Below are positions 32,927 to 41,414 of a stretch of DNA of 64,000 bases, in pieces (within the stretch, counting starts at the first letter, position 1; the number at the start of each line of letters is the position of its first letter). The translations under genes and the position numbers were made by a program. Source of the DNA: Rhodovastum sp963804495 (GTDB taxonomy: Bacteria > Pseudomonadota > Alphaproteobacteria > Acetobacterales > Acetobacteraceae); NCBI GenBank assembly GCA_963804495.1, contig CAWDQN010000003.1, positions 62,001-126,000 of the forward strand. The letters are read 5' to 3'. Below the pieces are notes generated by a model. The model was not told where the DNA came from. It worked only from the letters and a program-made list of their open reading frames with translations, and did no database searches.

Positions 32927-34348
32927 TCAGACGGAGTAGTACATCTCGAACTCAACCGGGTGCGGCGTGTGCTCGAACCGGTAGACCTCGTTCCACTTCA
33001 GCTCGATGTAGCTCTCGATCTGGTCGGCGGTGAACACGTCGCCGGCCAGCAGGAACTCGTGGTCGGCCGTCAGCGCGCCGAGCGCTTCGCGCAGGCTGCC
33101 GCACACGGTCGGGATGCCGTGCAGCTCTTCCGGCGGCAGGTCGTACAGGTCCTTGTCCATCGGGTCGCCCGGATGGATCTTGTTCTTGATCCCGTCCAGC
33201 CCGGCCAGCAGCATGGCCGAGAAGGCCAGATACGGGTTGGCGGCGGGATCGGGGAAGCGGACCTCGACGCGCTTGGCCTTCGGGCTGGTCGCATAGGGGA
33301 TGCGGCACGAGGCGGAGCGGTTGCGCGAGGAGTAGGCCAGCAGCACCGGCGCCTCGAAGCCCGGGATCAGGCGCTTGTAGCTGTTGGTGGTCGGGTTGGT
33401 GAAGGCGTTGATCGCCTTGGCGTGCTTGATGATGCCGCCGATGTAGTGCAGCGCCGTCTCCGACAGGTCGGCATAGGCGTTGCCGCCGAACAGCGGCTTG
33501 CCTTCCTTCCAGATCGACTGGTGGACATGCATGCCCGAGCCATTGTCGCCATAGATCGGCTTCGGCATGAAGGTCGCGGTTTTGCCATAGCTGTGCGCGA
33601 CGTTGTGAATGACATACTTGTAGATCTGCAAATGGTCGGCCAGCTTCACCAGCGGGCCGAACTTGATGCCCAGCTCATGCTGCGACTGCGCCACTTCGTG
33701 GTGGTGCTTTTCCACCACGACGCCCATTTCGGCCATGGTGGAGAGCATTTCGGCGCGCAGGTCGCTCTCGCTGTCCACCGGCGGCACCGGGAAGTAGCCG
33801 CCCTTGACGCTCGGGCGATGGCCCAGGTTGCCTTCCGGGTATTCCTTCAGGCTGGCCTGCGGGCCTTCCTGGCTGTCGAGCTGATAGATGCCGTAGTTCT
33901 GGCCGGTGCCGTATTTGACGCTGTCGAACACGAAGAACTCGGCCTCGGGGCCGAACACGGCGACATCGCCGACGCCGGATGCCCGCAGATAGGCCTCGGC
34001 TTTCTTGGCGGTGCTGCGCGGGTCGCGGGTGTACGGCTGGCCGGTCGAGGGCTCGATCACGTCGCAGACCAGGATCAGCGACGGCTTGGCCGCGAACGGG
34101 TCCAGCACCGCGGTGCTGGCATCCGGCAGCAGGATCATGTCGGACTCGTTGATCGCCTTCCAGCCGGCGATCGAGGAGCCGTCGAAGCCGAAGCCATCGG
34201 TGAACACGTCTTCATCGATGGTGGAGATGTGCTGCGCCGTGTGCTGCCACTTGCCGCGCGGATCGGTGAACCGGAGGTCCACGTACTCGACGGAGTGCTC
34301 CTTCAGCAGGTCGAGGACCTTCTCCACGTCGCTGTCCTTTTTACTCAT
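32927..34348 (-). CDS. glnA: Glutamine synthetase, type I
   Basis: A 473-residue dodecameric enzyme making glutamine from glutamate and ammonia with ATP. Motifs: FGFDGSSIAGW, VEKHHHEVAQSQHELG (metal and substrate residues), GDNGSGMHVHQS, the lid NPTTNSYKRLIPGFEAPV and RIPYATSPKAKRVEVRFPDP. The adenylylation tyrosine is Tyr402 in DKDLYDLPPEE, so activity is probably controlled by GlnE. It lies 142 bases after glnB in the same direction, the usual alphaproteobacterial glnB-glnA operon. Confidence 0.97.
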   Translation of the reverse strand: MSKKDSDVEKVLDLLKEHSVEYVDLRFTDPRGKWQHTAQHISTIDEDVFTDGFGFDGSSIAGWKAINESDMILLPDASTAVLDPFAAKPSLILVCDVIEPSTGQPYTRDPRSTAKKAEAYLRASGVGDVAVFGPEAEFFVFDSVKYGTGQNYGIYQLDSQEGPQASLKEYPEGNLGHRPSVKGGYFPVPPVDSESDLRAEMLSTMAEMGVVVEKHHHEVAQSQHELGIKFGPLVKLADHLQIYKYVIHNVAHSYGKTATFMPKPIYGDNGSGMHVHQSIWKEGKPLFGGNAYADLSETALHYIGGIIKHAKAINAFTNPTTNSYKRLIPGFEAPVLLAYSSRNRSASCRIPYATSPKAKRVEVRFPDPAANPYLAFSAMLLAGLDGIKNKIHPGDPMDKDLYDLPPEELHGIPTVCGSLREALGALTADHEFLLAGDVFTADQIESYIELKWNEVYRFEHTPHPVEFEMYYSV

Positions 34349-34490
34349 TACCTCATCCCTCGTCCAAACGCCGCCGGGCGGCGCGCAGGGAACCGCCCCA
34401 CGCGGCTCCCGTCGGCGGCCCCTTTACGTCGTTCGCAAGGAGGCCGGAAGTCGATTTCGTTCGTCGGCCGGCGCGATTTGGCCCGGCCGG

Positions 34491-34829
34491 TCAGACCGCA
34501 TCCGGTCCGCGTTCGCCGGTACGGATGCGGATGACCTCCTCGATGGAGCTGATGAATATCTTGCCGTCGCCGATGCGGCCGGTCCGCGCCGCGGTCACGA
34601 TCGCCTCGACCGCCCGCTCAACGAGGTCCTCATCGCAAACCACCTCGATCTTCACCTTGGGCAGGAAGTCCACGACGTATTCGGCGCCCCGGTAGAGCTC
34701 GGTGTGGCCCTTCTGGCGCCCGAAACCCTTGGCCTCGACCACCGTGATGCCCTGCAGGCCGACCTCGTGCAGCGCCTCCTTCACCTCGTCAAGCTTGAAC
34801 GGCTTGATGATCGCTTCGATCTTCTTCAT
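34491..34829 (-). CDS. glnB: Nitrogen regulatory protein PII
   Basis: A 112-residue trimeric signalling protein reporting nitrogen status to GlnE, NtrB and other targets. The N-terminus MKKIEAIIKPFKLDEVKEAL is classic. The T-loop reads GRQKGHTELYRGAEYVVDFLP with the uridylylation site Tyr51. The C-terminal signature is TGRIGDGKIFISSIEEVIRIRTGE. Location beside glnA suggests GlnB rather than GlnK, which normally sits next to amtB. The start at 34829 is fixed by the conserved MKKIEAI opening. Confidence 0.95.
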   Translation of the reverse strand: MKKIEAIIKPFKLDEVKEALHEVGLQGITVVEAKGFGRQKGHTELYRGAEYVVDFLPKVKIEVVCDEDLVERAVEAIVTAARTGRIGDGKIFISSIEEVIRIRTGERGPDAV

Positions 34830-35208
34830 GCGTGTTCGCCCGGGTGGCGGGCGCCCTCCTGAAATGCCGGCAGCGCGATACTGGCTGCCGTTGCGGCGCC
34901 TGATGGTGGCGCCCCCACGACCGCCCGTCCTACCGGAAGCTAGAGCGGTGGCGCAGGTTTGCACGAAGCGTGCCACCCGGCAATGCGCAGTTGCTCATGC
35001 AGTTGCCTTGTCTTACGGCAGACCGGCCGCCCGCCTTCTGGGCGGTGCTGCCCGGTTTCGCGCCATCGGGATGCCCCCAGGGACGCGGCCAGGACGCCGT
35101 GGTTGAACCTCTCCGCCGCCGCTTCCATACTGACCTTCCATCATCAGGGCGCCCGTCCTCGCCGGCCGGGGGGCGCCGCCAGCGCCCGGCCGGGGAGGTC
35201 CGCCTTCG
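34830..35208. other. Divergent regulatory spacer between glnB and the aminotransferase gene
   Basis: No gene was seen. The sigma-54-like promoter at 34960-34975 faces glnB, leaving a leader of about 120 bases. On the right-hand side GGGGAGGT at about 35192-35199 is a good ribosome-binding site for the rightward aminotransferase at 35209. No clear -10/-35 pair for that gene was found. Confidence 0.5.
34960..34975 (-). promoter_or_regulatory. Sigma-54-type promoter for glnB-glnA
   Basis: Read on the minus strand, TGGCACGCTTCGTGCA matches the RpoN consensus TGGCAC-N5-TTGCA, differing only at the first base of the -12 box. The invariant GG and GC are correctly spaced. It would start transcription near 34950, about 120 bases before glnB. 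NtrC-activated glnB-glnA operons are common in alphaproteobacteria. I found no clear NtrC dyad upstream. Confidence 0.7.
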
Positions 35209-36408
35209 GTGACCCAGCCCAACGCTCTGTTGTCGGCGACCGGAACAACCATCTTCACCGTCATGTCGGCGCTCGCCGCCCGACACGACGCGATCAACCT
35301 GGGGCAGGGGTTCCCGGATACCGACGGGCCGGCGGACGTGGTGCGCGCCGCCGCCGAGGCGTTGCTGGACGGGCGCAACCAGTACCCGCCCATGACCGGC
35401 CTGCCGGAACTGCGCCAGGCGGTGGCCGCCGCCAACGCCCGCTTCTACGGGCTGCAGGTCGATCCCGACAGCGAGGTGGTAGTGACCTCCGGCGCCACCG
35501 AGGCAGTCACCGCCAGCCTGATGGCGGTGCTCAACCCGGGCGACGAGGTGGTGCTGATCGAGCCATTGTACGATACCTATCTGCCGGTGGTGCGCCTGCT
35601 CGGCGCGGTCCCCCGCCTGGTGCGGCTGCGGCCACCCGGGTGGGAGCTGCCGCGCGCCGAGCTGGCCGCCGCCTTCGGGCCGAAGACCAAGGCGATCCTG
35701 TTCAACACGCCGATGAACCCGACCGGAAAAGTGTTCACCGCGGCGGAACTGGGCGTCATTGCCGATCTGCTGGTGCGCCACGACGCTTATGCGGTGTGCG
35801 ATGAGGTCTATGAGCACATTACCTATGACGGCTGCCGGCACATCCCGCTGATGACCCTGCCCGGCATGCGCGAGCGCTGCCTGCGCATCGGCAGTGCCGG
35901 CAAGACGTTTTCCCTCACCGGCTGGAAGGTGGGCTATATCACCGTCGGCGCCGCCCTGGCGGGCGTCGCGGCCAAGGCGCACCAGATTCTCACCTTCGTC
36001 ACCCCGCCCAATCTGCAGCGCGCCGTGGCGGTCGGGCTGGCCAAGGACGATGCCTATTTCGCTGGCCTCGCCGCCGGTCTGGCGGCCAGCCGCGACCTTC
36101 TGGCCGGGGGGCTGGCGCGCATCGGCTTCGACGTGCTGCCGGTGCAGGGAAGCTATTTCATCACCGCCGATTTCGCCCCGCTGGGCTGGAACGGCGACGA
36201 TGTTGCCTTCTGCCGCCACATCACCGAGCACGCCGGCGTCGCCGCCATTCCGGTGACCGCTTTCTACGAGGGCGCGGCCCCCAGCCACTATGCCCGCTTT
36301 GCCTTCTGCAAGCGCCCGGAGGTGCTGAATGCGGCGATCGCACGGCTCGCCGCGCATTTTGCCGGCGCCGGCGCGGCCCCGTTGACGGGCCGGGCGCGAT
36401 CGGCGTAG
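35209..36408 (+). CDS. PLP-dependent aminotransferase, class I/II
   Basis: A 399-residue fold-type I aminotransferase. Key motifs: NLGQGFPDTDGP, NQYPPMTGLPELRQAV, VTSGATEAVTASLM, FNTPMNPTGKVFT, CDEVYEHITYDG and the PLP lysine in GSAGKTFSLTGWKVGY. The pattern resembles methionine/kynurenine aminotransferases of the YbdL/KAT family. The GTG start at 35209 is supported by GGGGAGGT upstream. Substrate specificity is inferred only at family level. Confidence 0.9.
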   Translation: MTQPNALLSATGTTIFTVMSALAARHDAINLGQGFPDTDGPADVVRAAAEALLDGRNQYPPMTGLPELRQAVAAANARFYGLQVDPDSEVVVTSGATEAVTASLMAVLNPGDEVVLIEPLYDTYLPVVRLLGAVPRLVRLRPPGWELPRAELAAAFGPKTKAILFNTPMNPTGKVFTAAELGVIADLLVRHDAYAVCDEVYEHITYDGCRHIPLMTLPGMRERCLRIGSAGKTFSLTGWKVGYITVGAALAGVAAKAHQILTFVTPPNLQRAVAVGLAKDDAYFAGLAAGLAASRDLLAGGLARIGFDVLPVQGSYFITADFAPLGWNGDDVAFCRHITEHAGVAAIPVTAFYEGAAPSHYARFAFCKRPEVLNAAIARLAAHFAGAGAAPLTGRARSA

Positions 36409-36427
36409 ACCGCGCGTCCACTGGGAT

Positions 36428-36504
36428 GGCGGGCGTAGCTCAGATGGTAGAGCGCCAGGTTGTGGTCTTGGATGTCACGGGTTCGAGTTCCGTCGCTCGC
36501 CCCA
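36428..36504 (+). tRNA. tRNA-His (GTG anticodon)
   Basis: A cloverleaf can be folded: acceptor GCGGGCG/CGCTCGC, D-arm AGCTCAGATGGTAGAGC, anticodon arm CCAGG-TTGTGGT-CTTGG with anticodon GTG, and T-arm with GGTTCGAGTT. The extra 5' base G at 36428 pairs with discriminator C, the histidine-tRNA identity element. The 3' CCA is encoded in the genome. No integrase or att-like repeat is next to it. Confidence 0.96.
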
Positions 36505-36554
36505 CCCCATGTTCCTCCGCGCCGTGAGATCATTCTGACCGAAGGACCTGGCCC

Positions 36555-37376
36555 ATGCCGCTGACGGTCGCGATCGGGGGTCTGGGCACGATCGGGCTGG
36601 CCGTGGCGCGGGCGCTCGACTGCACCTCCGGGCCGGCCGGCGTGGAAGGGTTGCGCCTGGTGGCGGTCAGCGCCCGCAACCTCGACAAGGCGGCGGCCAA
36701 TCTGGCCGATTTCGTCGACCCGCCTGAAATCGTCGAGCTGGAGGACCTGGCAGGGCGCGCCGATATCGTGCTGGAGGCGGCCTCCGGCGCGGTGTTCGAG
36801 CGCATCGCCGAGCCGGCGCTGCGGGCCGGACGGGTATTGGTGCCGTGCTCGGTGAGCGCGCTGCTGCCGCGGCTTTACCTGGTGGCGCTGGCGCAGCAGA
36901 CCGGCGGCCGCATCGTCGTGCCGACCGGAGCGCTGCCGGGCCTGGACGCCGTGCGCGCCTGCGCCGAAGGGCCGGTGGAGAGCATCACCCTGGAGGCCCG
37001 CCGTCCGCCAGCTGGCCTGGCCGGGTCGCCGTACCTGGCGAAACACAACATCGACGCGCTTTCCATCACCACGCCGACCCGCGTCTTCGAGGGCAACGCC
37101 GTCGAGGCGGCTGCCGGCTTCCCCTCCTGCGCCAATGTCGCCATCGCCCTGGCGCTGGCGGGCATTGGCGCGGTCCGCACGCGGGTGGCGATCTGGGCCG
37201 ACCCGGCGGTGGAGCACAGCACCCACACGGTGCGGGTGAGGGCGGAGGCGGCGCGGCTGAGCTTGACGGTGGAGAATGTGCCGAGCGAGGCGCATCCGCG
37301 CACCGGAAGATTGGCGCCGCTCGCCGCGATTGCCTGCTTGCGCGGGCTGGTTTGCACGCTGAAGCTTGGCGGCTGA
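36555..37376 (+). CDS. L-aspartate dehydrogenase (DUF108 family)
   Basis: A 273-residue NAD(P)-dependent enzyme. The Rossmann turn is AIGGLGTIGLAVARAL. Family landmarks are ADIVLEAASGAVFERIAEPAL, GRIVVPTGALPGLDAVRAC and KHNIDALSITTPTRVFEGNA with AAAGFPSCANVAIALALAG. Aspartate dehydrogenases convert aspartate to iminoaspartate, feeding NAD synthesis or amino-acid degradation. No nadA or nadC is adjacent, so a catabolic role is equally likely. Its catalytic His may be His in VEHSTHTVRV. Follows the tRNA by 50 bases. Confidence 0.87.
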   Translation: MPLTVAIGGLGTIGLAVARALDCTSGPAGVEGLRLVAVSARNLDKAAANLADFVDPPEIVELEDLAGRADIVLEAASGAVFERIAEPALRAGRVLVPCSVSALLPRLYLVALAQQTGGRIVVPTGALPGLDAVRACAEGPVESITLEARRPPAGLAGSPYLAKHNIDALSITTPTRVFEGNAVEAAAGFPSCANVAIALALAGIGAVRTRVAIWADPAVEHSTHTVRVRAEAARLSLTVENVPSEAHPRTGRLAPLAAIACLRGLVCTLKLGG

Positions 37377-37386
37377 GCGCAGGGGC

Positions 37387-37445
37387 AGGAAGGCCAGGGC
37401 TGTGCCCTGGACCCGCCAAGGGCCGAAAGGCCCCTGGAATCCATT
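37387..37445. repeat. Two-hairpin intergenic repeat, single arm
   Basis: The arm reads GGAAGGCCAGGGCTGTGCCC then TGGACCCGCCAAGGGCCG, with the second stem closing on AGGCCCCTGG. It sits 10 bases after the aspartate dehydrogenase stop and before the branched-chain amino acid transporter operon. Confidence 0.85.
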
Positions 37446-37475
37446 ACGTCCAGACTTTTTGAAAGGGGGTTACGG

Positions 37476-38720
37476 ATGAACCGCCGGGATCTGCTTTTGT
37501 CCGCCGTCGTTTTGGCCGGCGCCAGCCACCGCCGCGCCGCCGCGGCCGACGACATCGTCGTCGGCGCCATCTACCCGATGACCGGCAATGCCGCGCCGAT
37601 CGGCAACGACGCAAGGGTGGCGCTGGAGGTGATCACGGACATCATCAATTCCTCCCACGCGCCGATCCCCACCCTGCTCGGACACGGCGGCGGCCTGCCG
37701 GCGCTCGGCGGCGCGAAGCTGCGGGTCATTATCGCCGACCACCAGAACGACCCGCAAAAGGCCCGCGCCGAGGCCGAGCGTCTGATCACCCAGGAAAAAG
37801 TGCCGGTGCTGATCGGCAGCTACACCTCCGCCACCGCCGCCACCATCAGCCAGGTCGCCGAGCGCTACGAAGTGCCCTACCTGTCGATGGACAACTCCTC
37901 TCCCAGCCTGCACCGGCGCGGGTTGAAATGGTTTTTCCGCACCACGCCGCATGATGAAATGTTCACCGAGGCGATGTTCGCGTTTTACCGCGACATCGGC
38001 AAAAAAACCGGCCATCCGGTAAAATCGGTGGCGCTGATCTACGAGGATTCGATCTACGGCTCGGATTCCAGCAACGTCCAGCGCGCGCTCGCCCAAAAGG
38101 CCGGCATTACCGTGGCGGCCGACATCAAGTACCGCGCCAACTCGCCCTCGCTCTCCACCGAGGCGCAGCGGCTGAAGGCCGCCAACGCCGACGTGCTGAT
38201 GCCCAGCAGCTACACCAACGACGCCATCCTGATGCTGCGCGCCTTCAACGAAATCGGCTACCGCCCGCGCGCCATCATGGCCCAGGCGGCGGGGTTTCAG
38301 GAGCAGGATTTCATCAAGGCGAGCGGCGCGCTGGCTGATGGCATCTTCAGCCGGTCCTCTTTCGCGCTCGACGCCGTGCGCGCGCGGCCGGCCATTCCGG
38401 CGGTGAACGGCGCCTATCGCGCCCGCAACGGCAAGGATCTGAACGACAACACCGCGCGGCAGGTGACCGGATTGCAGGTGCTGGCCGATGCCATCAACCG
38501 CGCCGGCGCCGCCACCCCGGAGGCGATCCGCAAGGCGCTGGTGGCGACCGATGTGCCGGGCGAGCAGCTCATCGTGCCATGGCACGGCGTGCGGTTCGAT
38601 GAAAGCGGGCAGAATGTCGAGGCGTCACCGGTGATCCAGCAGATGACCAACGGCACCTACCGCACCGTCTATCCGTTCGACGTCGCCACCGTCGAGGCGG
38701 TGTGGAACGTCGGCGGCTGA
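37476..38720 (+). CDS. Branched-chain amino acid ABC transporter substrate-binding protein (LivJ/LivK-like)
   Basis: A 414-residue periplasmic type I binding protein with an N-terminal RR-containing signal (NRRDLLLSAVVLAGASHRRA). The mature fold opens IVVGAIYPMTGNAAPIGND and contains RVIIADHQNDPQKARAEAERLI, VPVLIGSYTSATAATISQVAE and SVALIYEDSIYGSDSSN. These are typical of Leu/Ile/Val, amide or aromatic ligand binders. A ribosome-binding site (AAAGGGGG) precedes the ATG. First gene of a five-gene liv-type operon; ligand identity is unknown. Confidence 0.9.
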   Translation: MNRRDLLLSAVVLAGASHRRAAAADDIVVGAIYPMTGNAAPIGNDARVALEVITDIINSSHAPIPTLLGHGGGLPALGGAKLRVIIADHQNDPQKARAEAERLITQEKVPVLIGSYTSATAATISQVAERYEVPYLSMDNSSPSLHRRGLKWFFRTTPHDEMFTEAMFAFYRDIGKKTGHPVKSVALIYEDSIYGSDSSNVQRALAQKAGITVAADIKYRANSPSLSTEAQRLKAANADVLMPSSYTNDAILMLRAFNEIGYRPRAIMAQAAGFQEQDFIKASGALADGIFSRSSFALDAVRARPAIPAVNGAYRARNGKDLNDNTARQVTGLQVLADAINRAGAATPEAIRKALVATDVPGEQLIVPWHGVRFDESGQNVEASPVIQQMTNGTYRTVYPFDVATVEAVWNVGG

Positions 38721-38727
38721 GCCGGGA

Positions 38728-39603
38728 GTGGGGCTCGACATCATTATCCAGGCCGCCGCCGGCGGCCTGCTCATGGGGCTGATTTATGCGCTGGTGGCGG
38801 CCGGGCTCAGCCTGATCTTCGGCCTGATGGACGTGATCAACTTCGCCCATGGCGAGCTGATGATGCTTTCCATGTATGCGGTCTTCGTGCTGTGGGATGT
38901 GTCCGGGGTGGACCCGCTGCTGTTGCTGCCGGTGGTGGCGCTGGCGATGTTCGGCCTCGGCATGGGCTTGTACCGCGGCCTGATCGCCCGTGCCCTGTCG
39001 GTGCGGTTCAACCGCGGCATGGTGCAGATTTTCGTCACCTTCGGTCTGGCGATTTTCATTCGCGGCGCGGCGCAATTCGTCTTCGGCGGCGAATTCTGGT
39101 CGATCACCTCGGGCGTGGTGGCAAACCGCACCGTGCAGGTCGGCGAGGTGTTTCTTCCCCTGCCGCAACTGGCCGCGAGCCTGGTTTGTCTGGCCGCCTT
39201 CGCCGGGTTGTTGCTCATCAGCCGCACGGAATTCGGCCGCGCCCTGGAAGCGACCCGCGAGGACCGCGACGCGGTGGCGCTGATCGGCATCGACCGCGAC
39301 CATATTTTCGCCCTCGGCTGGGGGCTGGGGGTGGCCGCGGTGGGCATCGCGGGGGTGATGCTGGCGACGTTCTATTACGTCTCGCCCAATGTCGGCGCCA
39401 ATTTCGCGCTCACCGCCTATGTCACCGTGGCGCTCGGCGGGTTCGGCAGCCTCGGCGGGGCGCTGGTGGCGGGCGTGCTGATCGGCGAGGTGGAGGCGCT
39501 GACCGCGCTGGTGCTGGAGCCTTCGCTGAAGCAGGTTGGGATGTTCGTGATTTACCTCGCGGTGGTGTTGTTTCGGCCACGCGGGTTGTTTGGGACGTTG
39601 TGA
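38728..39603 (+). CDS. Branched-chain amino acid ABC transporter permease (LivH-like)
   Basis: A 291-residue inner-membrane permease of about eight hydrophobic helices. It opens with IIIQAAAGGLLMGLIYALVA and has the LivH hallmark GLMDVINFAHGELMMLS plus RTEFGRALEATREDRDAVAL. The EAA-like loop contacting the ATPases is in the latter. Start is GTG at 38728, seven bases after the previous stop. Partner of the LivM-like protein downstream. Confidence 0.92.
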   Translation: MGLDIIIQAAAGGLLMGLIYALVAAGLSLIFGLMDVINFAHGELMMLSMYAVFVLWDVSGVDPLLLLPVVALAMFGLGMGLYRGLIARALSVRFNRGMVQIFVTFGLAIFIRGAAQFVFGGEFWSITSGVVANRTVQVGEVFLPLPQLAASLVCLAAFAGLLLISRTEFGRALEATREDRDAVALIGIDRDHIFALGWGLGVAAVGIAGVMLATFYYVSPNVGANFALTAYVTVALGGFGSLGGALVAGVLIGEVEALTALVLEPSLKQVGMFVIYLAVVLFRPRGLFGTL

Positions 39604-39609
39604 TGAAGA

Positions 39610-39715
39610 AGGAAGGAAGGCCAGGGCTCTGCCCTGGACCCCAATACTTAAGTTATGGGCTCCAAGGGCCTCTCGGCCCTTGGCGGGTCCAGGGCAGAGC
39701 CCTGGCCTTCCTTGC
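39610..39715. repeat. Two-hairpin repeat, inverted arms, between livH and livM
   Basis: A short left arm (AAGGAAGGCCAGGGCTCTGC onward to CCTGGACCCC, about 39610-39642) is followed by an inverted full right arm (39655-39715, CCAAGGGCCTCTCGGCCCTTGG then CCAGGGCAGAGCCCTGG). It is inserted inside an otherwise tight operon, enlarging the livH-livM gap to 118 bases. It could attenuate downstream expression. Confidence 0.87.
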
Positions 39716-39721
39716 TTTCTG

Positions 39722-40699
39722 ATGTCCCCCCGTCGCCGCACGGAACTCGTATCCGGCGCCGTGGTGCTGGCGGCCCTGGCGGCTCTGCCGCTGCCCATTG
39801 GTGACGTCTACACGCAGAACCTGATTATCATGACCATCCTGTTCGCCGGCCTGGCGCAGGCATGGAACATCCTGGGCGGCTATTGCGGCCAGATCAGCCT
39901 TGGTCACGCGCTTTATTTCGGCTTCGGGGCCTATGTGTCCACGCTGCTGTTTGTGCGCCTCGGCATCCCGCCCGGCCTCGGCATGCTGGCCGGCGGCGCG
40001 GTGGGTGGTCTGGGGGCGCTGCTGGTGGGCTGGCCGTGCTTTCGCCTGTCCGGCCATTACTATGTGATCGCCACCGTGGTCGTGGGCGAGATCGGCTGGC
40101 TGCTGTTCCAGAATTGGGATTTCATCGGCGGTTCGACCGGCATCTATGTGCCCTTCAAGGGCGAGTCCTGGGCGGCGCTGCAGTTCCGCACCGCCAAACT
40201 GCCCTATCATTACCTCGTGCTGACCTTCGCCGCCGCCACCTGGATCGCGGCGTTTCTGATCGAGGGGTCGCGCTGGGGGTTTGCCTGGCGGGCGGTGAAG
40301 GATGATGTGGTCGCGGCGCGCTCGCTCGGGGTGCGGATTTTCCCCTCGAAGATGGCGGCGGCGGCGATCAGCGGTTGTTTCACCGGCGTGGGAGGGGCGA
40401 TCTATGCGCAGTACGTCGGCTACATCGACCCCGACAGCGTCATGTCCGGCACTCTGTCCATCCTGATCCCGTTGCCCGCGGTGCTGGGTGGCGTGGGCAC
40501 GCTGTGGGGACCGCTGGTGGGTGCCGCGGTGCTGATCCCCATGAGCGAACTCACCCGCTCCTATCTCGGCGGGTCCGGACGCGGGGTTGATCTGATGATC
40601 TATGGCGCGCTCATTCTCGCCGTCGCGCTCGCCCGGCCGCAAGGGCTGGTGAGCCTGTTCGGGCGGCGCGGCGGAGGGGGCAATGCCGGCGCTGCTTGA
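39722..40699 (+). CDS. Branched-chain amino acid ABC transporter permease (LivM-like)
   Basis: A 325-residue inner-membrane protein with about nine hydrophobic segments. Motifs: GLAQAWNILGGYCGQISLGHALYFG and the cytoplasmic loop WAAFLIEGSRWGFAWRAVKDD with SLGVRIFPSKMAAAAISG. The start is the ATG at 39722 directly after the repeat; a longer in-frame start at 39590 would translate the repeat and is unlikely. Overlaps livG-like gene by 17 bases. Confidence 0.92.
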   Translation: MSPRRRTELVSGAVVLAALAALPLPIGDVYTQNLIIMTILFAGLAQAWNILGGYCGQISLGHALYFGFGAYVSTLLFVRLGIPPGLGMLAGGAVGGLGALLVGWPCFRLSGHYYVIATVVVGEIGWLLFQNWDFIGGSTGIYVPFKGESWAALQFRTAKLPYHYLVLTFAAATWIAAFLIEGSRWGFAWRAVKDDVVAARSLGVRIFPSKMAAAAISGCFTGVGGAIYAQYVGYIDPDSVMSGTLSILIPLPAVLGGVGTLWGPLVGAAVLIPMSELTRSYLGGSGRGVDLMIYGALILAVALARPQGLVSLFGRRGGGGNAGAA

Positions 40700-41414
40700 G
40701 GTCGATCGCGTATCGAAATCCTTCGGCGGCGTGGCCGCGAATGTGGACATTTCCTTCGATGTGGCAGCGGGCGAAATCCTCGGCCTGATCGGTCCGAACG
40801 GGGCGGGGAAAACCTCGCTGTTCAACGCGATCGCCGGCGAGGTCACCCCCGATGCCGGCGAAATCAGGCTCGATGGCGCGCGCATTTCCGGGCTCGGCCC
40901 GGTCGGCTGCGCCATGCGCGGGGTGGCGCGCACGTTTCAGGTGGTGCGCAGCTTCGATTCGATGACGGTGCTGGAGAATGTCATGGTCGGCGCCTTCGCC
41001 CGCGCCCGCGGCACAGGCGCGGCCACGCGGCTGGCCACCGACACGCTGGCATTTTGCGGCCTGATGGAGCGCGCCGACCGGCCGGCGTTTTCCCTGTCGC
41101 CACCGGAGAAGCGCCGTCTGGAGGTGGCCCGCGCCCTGGCCACCGGCCCGCGCCTGCTGTTGCTCGATGAGATGCTGACCGGTCTGACGCCGACCGAGGC
41201 GCAGGAGGGGGTCGCATTGGTGCGCGCGGTGCAGCGGCGCGGCATCACCATCATCATGGTCGAGCATGTGATGGAAGTGGTGTTGCCGCTGGTGTCGCGG
41301 GCGGTGGTGCTGAACCTGGGCCGGGTGCTGACCATCGGCGGGCCCGCCGACATCGTGCGCCATCCCGATGTTATCCGCGCCTATCTCGGAGACAAATATG
41401 CTCCGTCTGCATGA
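40683..41414 (+). CDS. Branched-chain amino acid ABC transporter ATP-binding protein (LivG-like)
   Basis: A 243-residue ATPase. Walker A GPNGAGKTS is near residue 39, with the Q-loop at ARTFQVVRS. The signature region reads LSPPEKRRLEVARAL, a slightly degenerate LSGGQ form. Walker B is RLLLLDEMLTGL and the switch is IIMVEHVMEVV. It energises the LivHM permease pair. The replacement of LSxGQ by LSPPEK is unusual. Confidence 0.9.
   Translation: MPALLEVDRVSKSFGGVAANVDISFDVAAGEILGLIGPNGAGKTSLFNAIAGEVTPDAGEIRLDGARISGLGPVGCAMRGVARTFQVVRSFDSMTVLENVMVGAFARARGTGAATRLATDTLAFCGLMERADRPAFSLSPPEKRRLEVARALATGPRLLLLDEMLTGLTPTEAQEGVALVRAVQRRGITIIMVEHVMEVVLPLVSRAVVLNLGRVLTIGGPADIVRHPDVIRAYLGDKYAPSA

Noticed and set aside
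36428..36504. tRNA-His as an attachment site for an integrated element
   Set aside because: No duplicated 3' tRNA end, integrase or composition shift is found downstream; the neighbouring genes are host-like.
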